From: a bacterium
GTDB taxonomy: Bacteria > Bacillota > Clostridia > Lachnospirales > Lachnospiraceae
Assembly: GCA_030524675.1 (NCBI GenBank)
Contig: JAUNGE010000013.1
Location: 1 to 64,000, forward strand
DNA length: 64,000 bases
Direction of reading: 5' to 3'
How positions within the stretch are numbered: the stretch's first letter is position 1; the number at the start of each line of letters is the position of its first letter. The notes beneath the pieces are model-generated. The model saw only the letters and a program-made list of their open reading frames with translations. It searched no databases and had not been told where the DNA came from. A program made the translations under genes and the position numbers. Below are positions 7,242 through 16,407 of the stretch, in pieces.

Positions 7242-7397
7242 TGATATCTGTATCCGTATTGTATCTGTGGAGAAAACTGTGAAACGAGGAAACTGTAATA
7301 TAGTGGAGCACTAATATGGTGAAACTGTAAGATGGCGAAACGGTAAAACGAGGAATGAAACAGATACTGTGAATCGAAGACCAGAAACGAAACAGAC

Positions 7398-7438
7398 AGG
7401 GGGCGCTGCATATGCGATGCAACACCCCCTTCTTTCAT
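7398..7438 (+). terminator. Intrinsic terminator after rplS
   Basis: AGGGGG...CCCCCTT with an inner TGCA...TGCA pairing (7398-7431), followed by TCTTTCATT. The preceding 100 nt (7260-7380) are purine-rich with loosely repeated GTGAAACTGTAA-like units and no gene. The lepB ribosome binding site starts about 12 nt beyond the tail. Confidence 0.75.
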
Positions 7439-7461
7439 TATAGGACACAGGAGGAATCGGG

Positions 7462-8013
7462 ATGACTGAGTTCTATCAGGAGGAAAAGGAAAAAAGTGTT
7501 TTGAGACGCATTGTGGGCTGGATGAAGGACATCGTGCTTGTGATTTCTCTGGCCTTTTTCTTTGTATATGCATTCGGCACACAGGTCAGGATGGTGGGAC
7601 AGTCGATGTCCCCGTTTTTGGAATCGGACGATGTGATGCTGATGGACCGGCTGTCATACCGCTTTTTTCTGCCGGAGCGCTTTGATGTGGCGGTGTTTGA
7701 CCGAGGAGACGGAAAACTGAATGTAAAGAGAATCATCGGGCTTCCAGGGGAGACGGTGCAGATTGTGGACGGCCGCATTTATATTGACGGCAGCCTGCTT
7801 GCCACCAGCGAGGAACTGGAGAACGTGCCCCTAGCTGGTCTTGCAGAACAGCCGATAGAGCTGCGGGAAGATGAGTATTTTCTCCTGGGTGACAATCGAA
7901 CCTGCAGTGAGGACAGCCGGTTTGCCGATGTGGGAAATGTGGAAAAGAGACAGCTGGTGGGAAAAATCTGGCTTCGGATGTTTCCGCTGGAGACGCTGAA
8001 GTGGATTTCATGA
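7462..8013 (+). CDS. lepB: Signal peptidase I
   Basis: A 183-residue type I signal peptidase that removes signal peptides on the outer face of the membrane. One N-terminal membrane segment (about 23-39) precedes the catalytic Ser48 in VGQSMSP and the Lys88 in NVKRIIGLPGE; the downstream GDNR...SEDSR box is intact. Short, Gram-positive Sip-type length. Starts at the ATG after AGGAGG. The lepB-rbgA-rnhB order is conserved in clostridia. Confidence 0.96.
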   Translation: MTEFYQEEKEKSVLRRIVGWMKDIVLVISLAFFFVYAFGTQVRMVGQSMSPFLESDDVMLMDRLSYRFFLPERFDVAVFDRGDGKLNVKRIIGLPGETVQIVDGRIYIDGSLLATSEELENVPLAGLAEQPIELREDEYFLLGDNRTCSEDSRFADVGNVEKRQLVGKIWLRMFPLETLKWIS

Positions 8014-8056
8014 AGTGCGTGTGAGAAAATGATATAAGAATCAAGGAGAAAAAAGT

Positions 8057-8923
8057 ATGAATATTCAATGGTATCCAGGGCATATGACGAAGGCGAAGAG
8101 AGCCATGCAGGAGGATATCAAACTGGTGGATTTGATTATTGAGCTGGTAGATGCCAGAGTCCCTTTCAGCAGCAGAAATCCGGATATTGATGAGCTGGGA
8201 AAGAACAAGGCGCGTCTCATTCTGCTGAATAAATCGGATCTGGCGGACGAGGCGCAGAATGACGCCTGGGTGGCATGGTTTCAGAGTCAGGGATTTCAGG
8301 CTGTAAAAATCAATTCCAGAAATGGAAATGGGTTAAGACAGATTCAGGGAGCTGTGCAGGCAGCATGTAAAGAAAAGATAGAGCGCGACAGAAAGCGCGG
8401 AATTTTGAACCGTCCGGTGCGTGCGATGGTGGTGGGAATTCCGAATGTGGGAAAGTCCACATTTATCAATGCATTTGCGGGGAAAGCCTGCGCCAAGACG
8501 GGAAACCGCCCAGGAGTCACAAAAGGCAATCAGTGGATTCGCCTGAATAAGACCCTGGAACTTCTGGATACGCCAGGCATTCTCTGGCCGAGGTTTGAAA
8601 ATCAGGAAGTGGGAAAAAAGCTGGCGTTTATCGGTTCCATCAACGATGAAATTTTGAATAAGGATGAACTGGCAGCGGAACTTGTGCTGTTTTTGTGGGA
8701 ACAGTATCCAGACAGCATAGAGAGCCGCTATGGCGTACAGATGCCGGCTGAAACGGGAACATTGCGGGATGCGTATCATATTTTGGAGCAGATTGCTTTG
8801 GCGCGAGGGTGCCTGGTGAAAGGCGGAGAGCCGGACTGCATGAAGGCGGCCAATCTGTTCCTGGATGACTACAGGAGCGGCAAACTGGGGCGTATGACGC
8901 TGGAAAAACCACAGCAGGAATAA
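8057..8923 (+). CDS. rbgA: Ribosome biogenesis GTPase RbgA (YlqF)
   Basis: A 288-residue circularly permuted GTPase required for late 50S assembly. G4 (NKSD, 58-61) comes before G1 (GIPNVGKST, about 132-140), then DTPGILWP as G3. The N-terminal QWYPGHMTKA is the family hallmark, and a C-terminal helical RNA-binding domain follows. Start ATG at 8057 follows AAGGAG. Confidence 0.97.
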   Translation: MNIQWYPGHMTKAKRAMQEDIKLVDLIIELVDARVPFSSRNPDIDELGKNKARLILLNKSDLADEAQNDAWVAWFQSQGFQAVKINSRNGNGLRQIQGAVQAACKEKIERDRKRGILNRPVRAMVVGIPNVGKSTFINAFAGKACAKTGNRPGVTKGNQWIRLNKTLELLDTPGILWPRFENQEVGKKLAFIGSINDEILNKDELAAELVLFLWEQYPDSIESRYGVQMPAETGTLRDAYHILEQIALARGCLVKGGEPDCMKAANLFLDDYRSGKLGRMTLEKPQQE

Positions 8924-8984
8924 GAAAGACAGAAAAAAATAGCAAAAACAAAATAGAAAACAAGAAAGAAAAAGAGGGGATACC

Positions 8985-9644
8985 ATGGCAGCGAGAAAGT
9001 TGACAGGAGAAAAGCTTCAGGCCGAGCGGGAGCGCCTTTTGGCCATGCGCGTTTTTGAGGAGCAGTACCAGATGTGCACCTATATCTGCGGTATCGATGA
9101 GGCGGGAAGAGGGCCTTTGGCTGGGCCAGTGGCAGCAGGTGCGGTGATTCTTCCGAGAGAGTGCGAGATTTTATATCTCAACGACTCAAAAAAGTTGTCT
9201 GAAAAACGAAGGGAAGAGCTGTTTTTGGAGATTAAGGAGAAAGCCATCAGCTATGCAGTCGGCCTTTCCGACGCACAGAGAATTGATGAAATCAATATTC
9301 TGCAGGCCACCTATGAGGCGATGCGAAAGGCCATTTCACAGCTTTCGGTGATACCAGATGTGCTTTTAAACGATGCTGTGATAATTCCAGGGATTTCCAT
9401 TCCGCAGGTGAAAATCATAAAAGGAGATGCAAAGAGTGTGTCGATTGCTGCAGCCAGTATCTTGGCGAAAGTGACGAGGGACCACATTATGATGGATTAT
9501 GATGCACAGTATCCGGAGTATGGCTTTGCAAAGCATAAGGGATACGGCACGGAGGCGCATATTAAGGCATTGAAAGAGCATGGCCCCTGCCCGATTCACA
9601 GAAAGACATTCATCACAAAGTTTGTTCAGGAAAAACAGAAATAG
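8985..9644 (+). CDS. rnhB: Ribonuclease HII
   Basis: A 219-residue RNase HII that removes ribonucleotides and RNA from RNA-DNA hybrids. Catalytic acidic residues are at D38 and E39 in CGIDEAGRGPLAGPV; further family motifs are LNDSKKLSEKRRE, ASILAKVTRD and HKGYGT. A ~33-residue basic N-terminal lead is common in this group. The start ATG at 8985 follows AGAGGGG. A second RNase H (rnhA) is encoded at 26996. Confidence 0.96.
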   Translation: MAARKLTGEKLQAERERLLAMRVFEEQYQMCTYICGIDEAGRGPLAGPVAAGAVILPRECEILYLNDSKKLSEKRREELFLEIKEKAISYAVGLSDAQRIDEINILQATYEAMRKAISQLSVIPDVLLNDAVIIPGISIPQVKIIKGDAKSVSIAAASILAKVTRDHIMMDYDAQYPEYGFAKHKGYGTEAHIKALKEHGPCPIHRKTFITKFVQEKQK

Positions 9645-9671
9645 GTGAGGATGTCAGGAGGAAAAAAAGCG

Positions 9672-10013
9672 TTGAATAAACGGGCAATCGGAAGTGCAGG
9701 GGAAGCACAGGCAGCCGCCTATTTGGAGCAGTTGGGATATCAGATTGAGGCCAGGAATGTGTATGCCGGACATAAAGAGATTGACCTGGTGGCAAGGGAA
9801 GGAAAGTATCTGGTATTTGTGGAGGTGAAGTACGCGAAGAACCGTGCGATGGGCGACCCTCTGGAAAAAGTGGATACAAAAAAGCAGAATCACATTCGGC
9901 ATGCCGCCAGAGAATATCTGTATCGCAATCATTTGTCTGAGGATACCGCCTGCCGGTTTGATGTTGTGCGCATCCTTGGAAAAGACATTTCGCTGATTCG
10001 GGATGCATTCTGA
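9672..10013 (+). CDS. yraN: YraN/UPF0102 family endonuclease-like protein
   Basis: About 113 residues with the restriction-endonuclease-like core HKEIDLVAREGKYLVFVEVKY, the D...ExK pattern of UPF0102, usually encoded after rnhB. Its cellular role is not settled. AGGAGG at 9656-9661 points to a TTG start at 9672, giving the family-typical MNKRAIGSAGE opening; ATG 9651 and GTG 9645 are upstream alternatives, the latter overlapping the rnhB stop region. It lies in a tight run between rnhB and pgeF. Confidence 0.9.
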   Translation: MNKRAIGSAGEAQAAAYLEQLGYQIEARNVYAGHKEIDLVAREGKYLVFVEVKYAKNRAMGDPLEKVDTKKQNHIRHAAREYLYRNHLSEDTACRFDVVRILGKDISLIRDAF

Positions 10014-10058
10014 GGAAAGAAACTTTTGGAATGTCTGGAAAGAGAGGAGAATGGAAGG

Positions 10059-10940
10059 TTGGATAAGAGGATAACAGGAATTCGCTATGCAAGACAGTCA
10101 GAGGAGATGCAGTTAAAGCAGGAAAAAGGAGTTCCGTTCTTCTATTTCCCGATTTTGGAGCAGACCGGACTGGTGACACATGCGTTTTCGACACGTCTGG
10201 GCGGTGTCAGCAGAGGATGCTATGCCACGATGAATCTCTCACGGACGAGAGGGGACGAGGAGAGCTGTGTGACGGAGAATTACCGCCGGATGGCGGATGC
10301 GCTCGGTGTAGAGATGGAATCCATGGTATTGTCCTATCAGACCCATACGACCAATATCCGAAAGGTGACGGCGGAGGATGCCGGAAAGGGCGTAGTGAGA
10401 GAGCGGGATTATACGGATATTGACGGGCTGATTACCAATGTGCCAGGAATCACACTGGTGACTTTTTATGCAGACTGTGTGCCGCTTTATTTTGTCGATC
10501 CGGTAAACAAGGCAGTGGGGCTTTCCCACTCTGGATGGAGAGGAACGGTAAACCGTATGGGAAAACACACGCTCGAGGCGATGCGAAGAGAGTACGGTAC
10601 AAAGCCGGAGGATGTTCTCGCATGCATCGGCCCCAGCATCTGTAAAGACTGTTTTGAGGTCGGGGAGGAAGTGGCAGAGGCATTTATGCGGGAATTTCCG
10701 CAGAAAATGGGGGAAACGGCTCTGACAGTTCCAAAAACAGCGCCAGGAAAATATCTGGTGGACCTTTGGGGAGCAAACCAGAGAGTCCTTCTGGAAGCCG
10801 GAGTCCTGCCAGAACACCTGGCAGTCACCAATGTCTGCACGCAGTGCAATCCGGACCTTCTGTTTTCTCACAGAGTGATGGGGACAGCGCGCGGGAATCT
10901 GTGCGCATTTTTGGGATTGAAGGCAAACGAAAGAAACTGA
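10059..10940 (+). CDS. pgeF: Purine nucleoside phosphorylase / laccase-domain protein PgeF
   Basis: A multicopper-oxidase-like DUF152 family protein (YfiH, YlmD, PgeF). It acts on purine nucleosides and is implicated in peptidoglycan editing. Motifs: THAFSTRLGGVS, FYADCVPLYF, HSGWRGTVNR and CIGPSICKDCFEVG, which hold the His/Cys metal ligands. The start is uncertain: TTG 10026, TTG 10059 and ATG 10107 are all in frame, and GAGGAG around 10042-10047 best serves 10059. Confidence 0.92.
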   Translation: MDKRITGIRYARQSEEMQLKQEKGVPFFYFPILEQTGLVTHAFSTRLGGVSRGCYATMNLSRTRGDEESCVTENYRRMADALGVEMESMVLSYQTHTTNIRKVTAEDAGKGVVRERDYTDIDGLITNVPGITLVTFYADCVPLYFVDPVNKAVGLSHSGWRGTVNRMGKHTLEAMRREYGTKPEDVLACIGPSICKDCFEVGEEVAEAFMREFPQKMGETALTVPKTAPGKYLVDLWGANQRVLLEAGVLPEHLAVTNVCTQCNPDLLFSHRVMGTARGNLCAFLGLKANERN

Positions 10941-11042
10941 GAAGAAAGAGAGCAGAAAGCCGGAAAAAGGGGAAAAGTAAGAGAGAACATAAGCAGAAAC
11001 ACAAAACAAAAATGGGGCAGAAAACAGGAGGAGGCACAGAAC

Positions 11043-11318
11043 ATGAAGACGAGAAGACATATCTATGTATCAGGAAGAGTGCAGGGCGTAGGGTTTCGCT
11101 ACCGCGCAACCTATATCGCAGATTCTTTGGGATTGACTGGATGGGTGAAAAATCTCTGGGACGGACGTGTGGAGATGGAGGTGCAGGGGGAGGCACATGA
11201 GATTGACGTGTTTTTGTCGCGCCTGCACTGCCAACAGTTTATTGTGATTACAGAACTGGAGCAGGAGACCATACCAGTGAGAGAGGATGAGAACCGATTT
11301 AGGGTTCGGGGATATTGA
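11043..11318 (+). CDS. acyP: Acylphosphatase
   Basis: A 91-residue acylphosphatase that hydrolyses carboxyl-phosphate bonds. The phosphate-binding loop GRVQGVGFRYR with its catalytic Arg, and GWVKNLWDGRVE with the catalytic Asn, are intact. It is the last gene of the run, facing prs across a shared terminator. AGGAGG precedes the ATG by about 11 nt. Confidence 0.95.
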   Translation: MKTRRHIYVSGRVQGVGFRYRATYIADSLGLTGWVKNLWDGRVEMEVQGEAHEIDVFLSRLHCQQFIVITELEQETIPVREDENRFRVRGY

Positions 11319-11328
11319 TAGGAAATGA

Positions 11329-11347
11329 ACATGCCTGCCGGCGCAGG
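11329..11347 (+). repeat. Short palindromic repeat (ACATGCCTGC family), copy 1
   Basis: ACATGCCTGCCGGCGCAGG forms a CCTGC/GCAGG hairpin. Related copies are at 54821-54842 (same strand) and 17662-17684 (opposite strand), all intergenic. Confidence 0.6.
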
Positions 11348-11414
11348 TAGCCCTGTGCAGAGAAACAGATAGAAGAAGTGTAAAAAAATCACGAAGCATG
11401 AAAGAATCATAAAA

Positions 11415-11480
11415 CAAAACAGCCTGCGGCGCGGCATACATTCAAAAACGTAAGGAATGCCTGCAGCAGGCTTGTTTTGC
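11415..11480. terminator. Bidirectional terminator between acyP and prs
   Basis: AAAACAGCCTGC at the left pairs with GCAGGCTTGTTTT at the right (one bulged base). The arms carry A- and T-runs on either side, so the hairpin can stop transcripts from both convergent genes. Confidence 0.75.
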
Positions 11481-11513
11481 GAAATATGAAAAACAGCAGA
11501 TACGAGATGGATT

Positions 11514-12707
11514 TTAGAATGTTCTCTGGCTGTTCTGGTATGTTTTTACAAGTTTTTGGATGCGTGCTGTCGGTGACAGGGCTTCGCTGATGGAAACATC
11601 GTGGTTTAAGGTGTTGATAATCACGGCCAGATATTTGCTCATGTCAGCCTCCAGATACCATTCACGCTGCAGCAACTCCGGACTGCGGTAAGTCAGGTTT
11701 GTGGTGATAACATAGTCAATATATCCTTTCTCATAGAACTCATCAAATTTCTCCAGACCATTGGTAAACAGGCCAAAGGTACAGCAGATGATTACCTTCT
11801 TTGCGTGGCGTTCTTTCAGTTCTCTTGCTGTATCCAACATACTCTCGCCGGAGGAGATCATGTCGTCGATAATCAGCACAGTCTTGTCTCTGACAGAGGA
11901 GCCGAGGAATTCATGTGCCACAATCGGATTTCTGCCGTTGATGACCTTGGAATAGTCGCGGCGCTTGTAGAACATGCCCATATCGACGCTGAGGTTATTG
12001 GCAAGATACACAGCGCGGTCCATCGCACCTTCATCCGGACTGATGACCATGAGATGGTCCTTGTCCAGTTTTAAAGAGGTGTCGTGAGAAAACAATGTCC
12101 GAACAAACTGATATGCTGGCATAAAATTGTCAAATCCGTGAAGCGGGATGGCGTTCTGGACTCTGGGGTCATGGGCATCGAATGTCACGATGTTGTGAAC
12201 ACCCATATCAATCAGTTCCTGCAAAGCCAGAGCGCAGTCTAAGGATTCGCGCTTGCTGCGCTTATGTTGGCGTCCTTCATAGAGGAATGGCATAATCACA
12301 TTGACACGATGCGCTGTGGAAACCGAAGTGGCAATGATACGCTTTAAATCCTGGAAGTGATCGTCAGGAGACATGTGGTTGGTGTAGCCGCATATGGTAT
12401 ATGGAATACTGTGGTTGGTGATATCGACCATAGCATAGATATCCGTGCCGCGCACAGATTCAAGGATAGTGCCCTTTGCTTCACCGCTGCCGAAACGTGG
12501 GCAGCTCAAATGTAACAGATAGGAACTGGCATCATAACCGCGAAAATGCAGGCTTTCCTGACGCTTTTCCAGTTCTTTGGCATCATTCTGGCGAAATTTT
12601 ACGATATGTTTGTCCACCTTTTCTGCCAGTTCCTGACAGCTCTCCAGCGCTGCGATTTTTAGCGGTGCTATGGGGATGGTGTCCTTAAAAACATAATCAT
12701 TTGACAT
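11514..12707 (-). CDS. prs: Ribose-phosphate pyrophosphokinase, long divergent form
   Basis: A 397-residue PRPP synthetase homologue that would make phosphoribosyl pyrophosphate from ribose 5-phosphate and ATP. The PRPP-binding loop VLIIDDMISSGESM is clear. FDAHDPRVQNAIP and MPFLYEGRQHKRSKRES match the metal- and ATP-binding segments in altered form. It is about 80 residues longer than the classical ~315-residue enzyme because of an N-terminal extension and inserts. The ATG at 12707 follows GGAGG; the longer frame upstream is non-coding. Divergent from the DUF512 gene. Confidence 0.9.
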   Translation of the reverse strand: MSNDYVFKDTIPIAPLKIAALESCQELAEKVDKHIVKFRQNDAKELEKRQESLHFRGYDASSYLLHLSCPRFGSGEAKGTILESVRGTDIYAMVDITNHSIPYTICGYTNHMSPDDHFQDLKRIIATSVSTAHRVNVIMPFLYEGRQHKRSKRESLDCALALQELIDMGVHNIVTFDAHDPRVQNAIPLHGFDNFMPAYQFVRTLFSHDTSLKLDKDHLMVISPDEGAMDRAVYLANNLSVDMGMFYKRRDYSKVINGRNPIVAHEFLGSSVRDKTVLIIDDMISSGESMLDTARELKERHAKKVIICCTFGLFTNGLEKFDEFYEKGYIDYVITTNLTYRSPELLQREWYLEADMSKYLAVIINTLNHDVSISEALSPTARIQKLVKTYQNSQRTF

Positions 12708-12752
12708 AATGTTTATCCTCCAATTAAAAACGTGAAATAGATTGACACTACA

Positions 12753-12782
12753 TTTATAGCATTGAAAGTGCCATAAGCGCAA
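12753..12782 (-). promoter_or_regulatory. Probable prs promoter
   Basis: On the minus strand TTGCGC (12782-12777), an 18-nt spacer, TATAAA (12758-12753). The -35 match is weak. Confidence 0.4.
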
Positions 12783-12827
12783 GTAGTTCTGTAAGATTTT
12801 GGTAAAAAATACAAAAAGAAGCCCATC

Positions 12828-12856
12828 TTTACAATGAAAGTAATTCTTGTTATGAT
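12828..12856 (+). promoter_or_regulatory. Sigma-A promoter of the DUF512-der operon
   Basis: TTTACA (12828-12833), a 17-nt spacer, TATGAT (12851-12856). The expected start of transcription, about 12863, falls on the first in-frame ATG of the next gene (12862), arguing for a downstream start codon. Confidence 0.7.
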
Positions 12857-12915
12857 AAAAAATGGATGGCAAAAGGATTTTAACACAATTAAAAAAGAAA
12901 GAGAATCAGATAAAA

Positions 12916-14376
12916 ATGAAACAAAGAGGACATGTGATTAAAGAAGTGGAAGAAGGGTCGATTGCCTGGCAGATGGAGTTAGAGCCTGGAGACCGCTTGA
13001 TTTCCATAAACGGACATCAGATAGAAGATGTGTTTGACTATCAGTTTTATACAGACAATGAAAAGATTACTTTGCTTGTGGAGAAGAAAAACGGGGAAGA
13101 GTGGGAGATGGATATCTCAAATCACCGCATGGACCTGGGATTGACGTTTGAGAACGGGCTGATGAGTGAGTACCGCTCCTGCCGCAACAAATGTATTTTC
13201 TGCTTTATTGACCAGATGCCGCCTGGCATGAGAGAGACACTGTATTTCAAGGATGACGATTCTCGCCTCTCGTTTCTGCAGGGAAATTATATTACATTAA
13301 CCAACATGAGCGACAGGGACATTGAGCGAATCATCCAGTTTAAACTGGCACCAATCAACATTTCTGTGCAGACGATGAACCCTGAGCTTCGCTGCAAGAT
13401 GCTAAACAACCGGTTTGCCGGAGATGCGTTAAAGAAGATAGACAGGCTCTATGAGGCGGGGATAGAGATGAATGGGCAGATTGTGCTCTGCAAGGGCATC
13501 AACGATGGGGAAGAGCTGGAGAGAAGTATTCGGGAGCTGAGTCGGTATCTGCCGCACATGCAGAGTGTGTCTGTGGTGCCGGTCGGGCTGTCCAAATATC
13601 GGGATGGGCTGTATCCGCTGGAACCGTTTACGAAAGAGGATGCCGAAAAGACGATTGCTATCATTGAGAAGTGGCAGAAAAAGCTGTATCCTCTGTATGG
13701 CTTCCACTTTATCCATGCCAGCGATGAGTTCTATCTTCTCGCGGAGAGGGAGATGCCGGAGGAAGAGCGGTATGATGGCTATATTCAGCTGGAAAATGGA
13801 GTCGGGATGCTGCGTCTTCTGAATAACGAGGTGATGGAGGCGCTGGAAGAACTCGAGGACGACGGGCTGACAGAGACCATTTCTATTGCCACCGGAAAGC
13901 TGGCATATCCGTTTATCAGACGGTTTGCGCAGGCAATAGAAGAAAAATTTCCTGGACGGACCATCCATGTATACCAGATACGCAACGACTTCTTTGGGGA
14001 GATGATTACCGTGTCGGGATTGATTACGGGAATTGACTTGATGAAGCAGTTGAAAGATGTGCCATTGGGGGAGCGTCTGCTGCTTCCCATAAATATGCTC
14101 CGAAGCGGCGAGGAGGTCTTTTTGGACGATATTACAGTGACAGAGTTACAAAATGCTTTACAAGTCACGGTGAATATTGTAAAATCAAGCGGACAAGATT
14201 TCGTAGATACTGTGCTGTACCCGCTGGAAGAGGAAGACACGCACTATCCGCCATATGAGCTGAGTCAGATGCCGATGGTGTATGAGGGAGAGGCGGAAGA
14301 AGATTTGGATGAAACTTTGGAAGAAGATGCAGAAAGTTATGATGCAGTGAAAGGAATGGTAGAAAAGTATGAGTAA
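12916..14376 (+). CDS. DUF512 family protein (PDZ plus radical-SAM-like)
   Basis: About 486 residues. An N-terminal PDZ-like segment (VEEGSIAWQMELEPGDRLISINGH) is followed by a radical-SAM-like cysteine cluster (CRNKCIFCFIDQMP), a barrel with ISVQTMNPELR and GINDG, and the C-terminal DUF512 domain (YQIRNDFFGEMITVSGLITG). The family is widespread in Firmicutes, encoded beside der, and has no settled function. ATG 12862 would coincide with the transcription start, so ATG 12916, which gives the usual family opening, is preferred. It overlaps der by 8 nt, so the two are translationally coupled. Confidence 0.9.
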   Translation: MKQRGHVIKEVEEGSIAWQMELEPGDRLISINGHQIEDVFDYQFYTDNEKITLLVEKKNGEEWEMDISNHRMDLGLTFENGLMSEYRSCRNKCIFCFIDQMPPGMRETLYFKDDDSRLSFLQGNYITLTNMSDRDIERIIQFKLAPINISVQTMNPELRCKMLNNRFAGDALKKIDRLYEAGIEMNGQIVLCKGINDGEELERSIRELSRYLPHMQSVSVVPVGLSKYRDGLYPLEPFTKEDAEKTIAIIEKWQKKLYPLYGFHFIHASDEFYLLAEREMPEEERYDGYIQLENGVGMLRLLNNEVMEALEELEDDGLTETISIATGKLAYPFIRRFAQAIEEKFPGRTIHVYQIRNDFFGEMITVSGLITGIDLMKQLKDVPLGERLLLPINMLRSGEEVFLDDITVTELQNALQVTVNIVKSSGQDFVDTVLYPLEEEDTHYPPYELSQMPMVYEGEAEEDLDETLEEDAESYDAVKGMVEKYE

Positions 14377-15697
14377 ACCGATTGTTGCAGTGGTAGGACG
14401 CCCGAACGTGGGAAAATCCACCCTGTTTAATGTGCTGGCAGGAGATTCCATCTCGATTGTGAAGGATACTCCAGGCGTGACCAGAGACAGAATCTATGCA
14501 GACTGTACCTGGTTGGATATGAATTTTACCCTCATTGACACCGGCGGTATTGAGCCAGACAGCAGTGATGTGATTCTGTCGCAGATGAGAGAGCAGGCAG
14601 AGATTGCGATTGCGACGGCGGATGTAATTTTGTTTCTGGTCGATGTGCGCCAGGGACTGGTGGATGCGGATTTCCGCGTGGCAGATCTGCTGCGCCGCGC
14701 CAAAAAGCCGGTGATTCTCGTTGTCAACAAGGTGGACAGCTTTGCCAAGTACGGAAATGACGTCTATGAATTTTATAATCTGGGACTCGGGGACCCGATT
14801 CCGGTATCTGCGGCGAGCCGCCTCGGACTGGGCGATTTGCTGGACGAGGTGACAAAGCATTTCTCGACGGAACAGCTGGTGAGCGAGGACGACGACAGAC
14901 CGAGAATTGCGATTGTGGGAAAGCCGAATGTAGGCAAATCTTCTATTATAAATAAGCTCACAGGGGTGAATCGCGTGATTGTCTCCGACATTGCAGGAAC
15001 AACGAGGGACGCTGTGGATACAGAGATTGTGCACAACGGAACCGAGTACGTGTTTATCGACACGGCAGGACTGCGCCGTCAGAATAAAATCAAGGAAGAC
15101 CTGGAGCGCTACAGCATCATCCGCACCGTGGCGGCGGTGGAGAGAGCCGATGTGGTGTTGGTGGTGATTGACGCGAAAGAGGGAATCACCGAGCAGGACG
15201 CCAAGATTGCGGGTATCGCGCATGACAACGGAAAAGGTATCATCGTCGTGGTGAACAAGTGGGATGCCATCGAGAAGACGGATAAGACCATCTACACCTA
15301 CACTAATAAATTGAAGGAAATTCTTTCGTTTATCCCGTATGCGGAGTACCTGTTTGTGTCCGCCGTGACCGGACAGAGACTGAACAAATTATTTGAGATG
15401 ATCGATGCCGTGCGCGAAAATCAGAACCTGCGCGTGGCAACCGGTGTGCTGAATGAGATTCTGAGCGAGGCAGTGGCATTGCAGCAGCCGCCGTCCGATA
15501 AAGGAAAGCGCCTGAAAATCTACTACATGACACAGGTCTCTGTAAAACCGCCGACATTTGTGATTTTTGTCAATGACAAAGAGCTGATGCACTTCTCCTA
15601 CACGAGATACATCGAGAATAAGATTCGCGAGGCGTTCGGATTTAAGGGGACATCGCTGCGTTTTATCATTCGTGAGCGCGGCGGAAAAGAGGAGTAA
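14369..15697 (+). CDS. der: Ribosome biogenesis GTPase Der
   Basis: A 442-residue double GTPase (EngA) that acts in 50S subunit assembly. Two G domains in tandem: GRPNVGKST (10-18) with DTGG and NKVD, then GKPNVGKSS (about 179-187) with DTAG and NKWD. The C-terminal KH-like domain carries KIYYMTQV and the RFIIRERGG tail. Length is normal. Its ATG lies inside the end of the DUF512 gene. Confidence 0.98.
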   Translation: MSKPIVAVVGRPNVGKSTLFNVLAGDSISIVKDTPGVTRDRIYADCTWLDMNFTLIDTGGIEPDSSDVILSQMREQAEIAIATADVILFLVDVRQGLVDADFRVADLLRRAKKPVILVVNKVDSFAKYGNDVYEFYNLGLGDPIPVSAASRLGLGDLLDEVTKHFSTEQLVSEDDDRPRIAIVGKPNVGKSSIINKLTGVNRVIVSDIAGTTRDAVDTEIVHNGTEYVFIDTAGLRRQNKIKEDLERYSIIRTVAAVERADVVLVVIDAKEGITEQDAKIAGIAHDNGKGIIVVVNKWDAIEKTDKTIYTYTNKLKEILSFIPYAEYLFVSAVTGQRLNKLFEMIDAVRENQNLRVATGVLNEILSEAVALQQPPSDKGKRLKIYYMTQVSVKPPTFVIFVNDKELMHFSYTRYIENKIREAFGFKGTSLRFIIRERGGKEE

Positions 15698-15748
15698 GCG
15701 GAAAGAAGAGTAGGCGGAAAAAAGCAGGGAAAGAATGGAGGAAATGAG

Positions 15749-16384
15749 ATGGAGAGAGTGTTCTGTCTGGTGATTGGGTATGTGTTCGGTCTGTTTCAGA
15801 CAGGGTATCTGTATGGAAGAATGAACGGAATTGATATCCGCCAGCATGGAAGCGGCAATTCTGGTACAACCAACGCGCTGCGTGTGCTGGGAAAGAAGGC
15901 GGGGCTGATTGTGTTTGCCGGAGATTTCTTGAAAACGGTGATTCCGTGTGTAGCTGTGCGATTGCTATTCGGAAACAGCGATATGGGGCATCTTTTGATG
16001 ATGTATACCGGATTTGGCGTGATTTTGGGTCATAACTATCCATGCTATCTGAATTTTAAGGGCGGTAAGGGCATTGCGGCGACCGCAGGTATTCTGGTGG
16101 CGACAGACTGGCGTATCACTCTGGTCTGTATGATTGCCTTTTTGCTGATTGTGATTCTGACGCGCTATGTCTCTTTGGGGTCTTTAGTCGTCGTCACGAT
16201 TTTCCTGATTATGAACGTGTGGTTTGCGGCGCGTGGGGATTACGGGCTGGCCCCGTCCCATATCCTGGAGTATGACCTGATCGTTGGGGCAATCACGGGG
16301 ATGGGGGTGTGGAGACATCACGCCAATATTGACCGGCTGCTGCACGGGACGGAGAATCCGCTCTGGGGCAAGAAAAAAGGGTAA
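15749..16384 (+). CDS. plsY: Glycerol-3-phosphate acyltransferase PlsY
   Basis: A 211-residue integral membrane acyltransferase that transfers acyl groups from acyl-phosphate to glycerol 3-phosphate, the first step of phospholipid synthesis. Family motifs: HGSGNSGTTNALR, GHNYPCYLNFKGGKGIAAT and WRHHANIDRLLHGTEN. Several membrane spans are evident. The ATG at 15749 follows GGAGG. It forms the conserved der-plsY-gpsA block of Firmicutes. Confidence 0.96.
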   Translation: MERVFCLVIGYVFGLFQTGYLYGRMNGIDIRQHGSGNSGTTNALRVLGKKAGLIVFAGDFLKTVIPCVAVRLLFGNSDMGHLLMMYTGFGVILGHNYPCYLNFKGGKGIAATAGILVATDWRITLVCMIAFLLIVILTRYVSLGSLVVVTIFLIMNVWFAARGDYGLAPSHILEYDLIVGAITGMGVWRHHANIDRLLHGTENPLWGKKKG

Positions 16385-16407
16385 AACAAAAACAGTGAGG
16401 TAGAGAG

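Noticed and set aside
7242-7397. CRISPR-like repeats of GTGAAACTGTAA after rplS
   Set aside because: Units are irregular, short and unequally spaced with no spacers; simple purine-rich drift.
10239-11060. 273-codon minus-strand frame
   Set aside because: Antisense to pgeF, no ribosome binding site, low-complexity Ser/Arg/Cys product.
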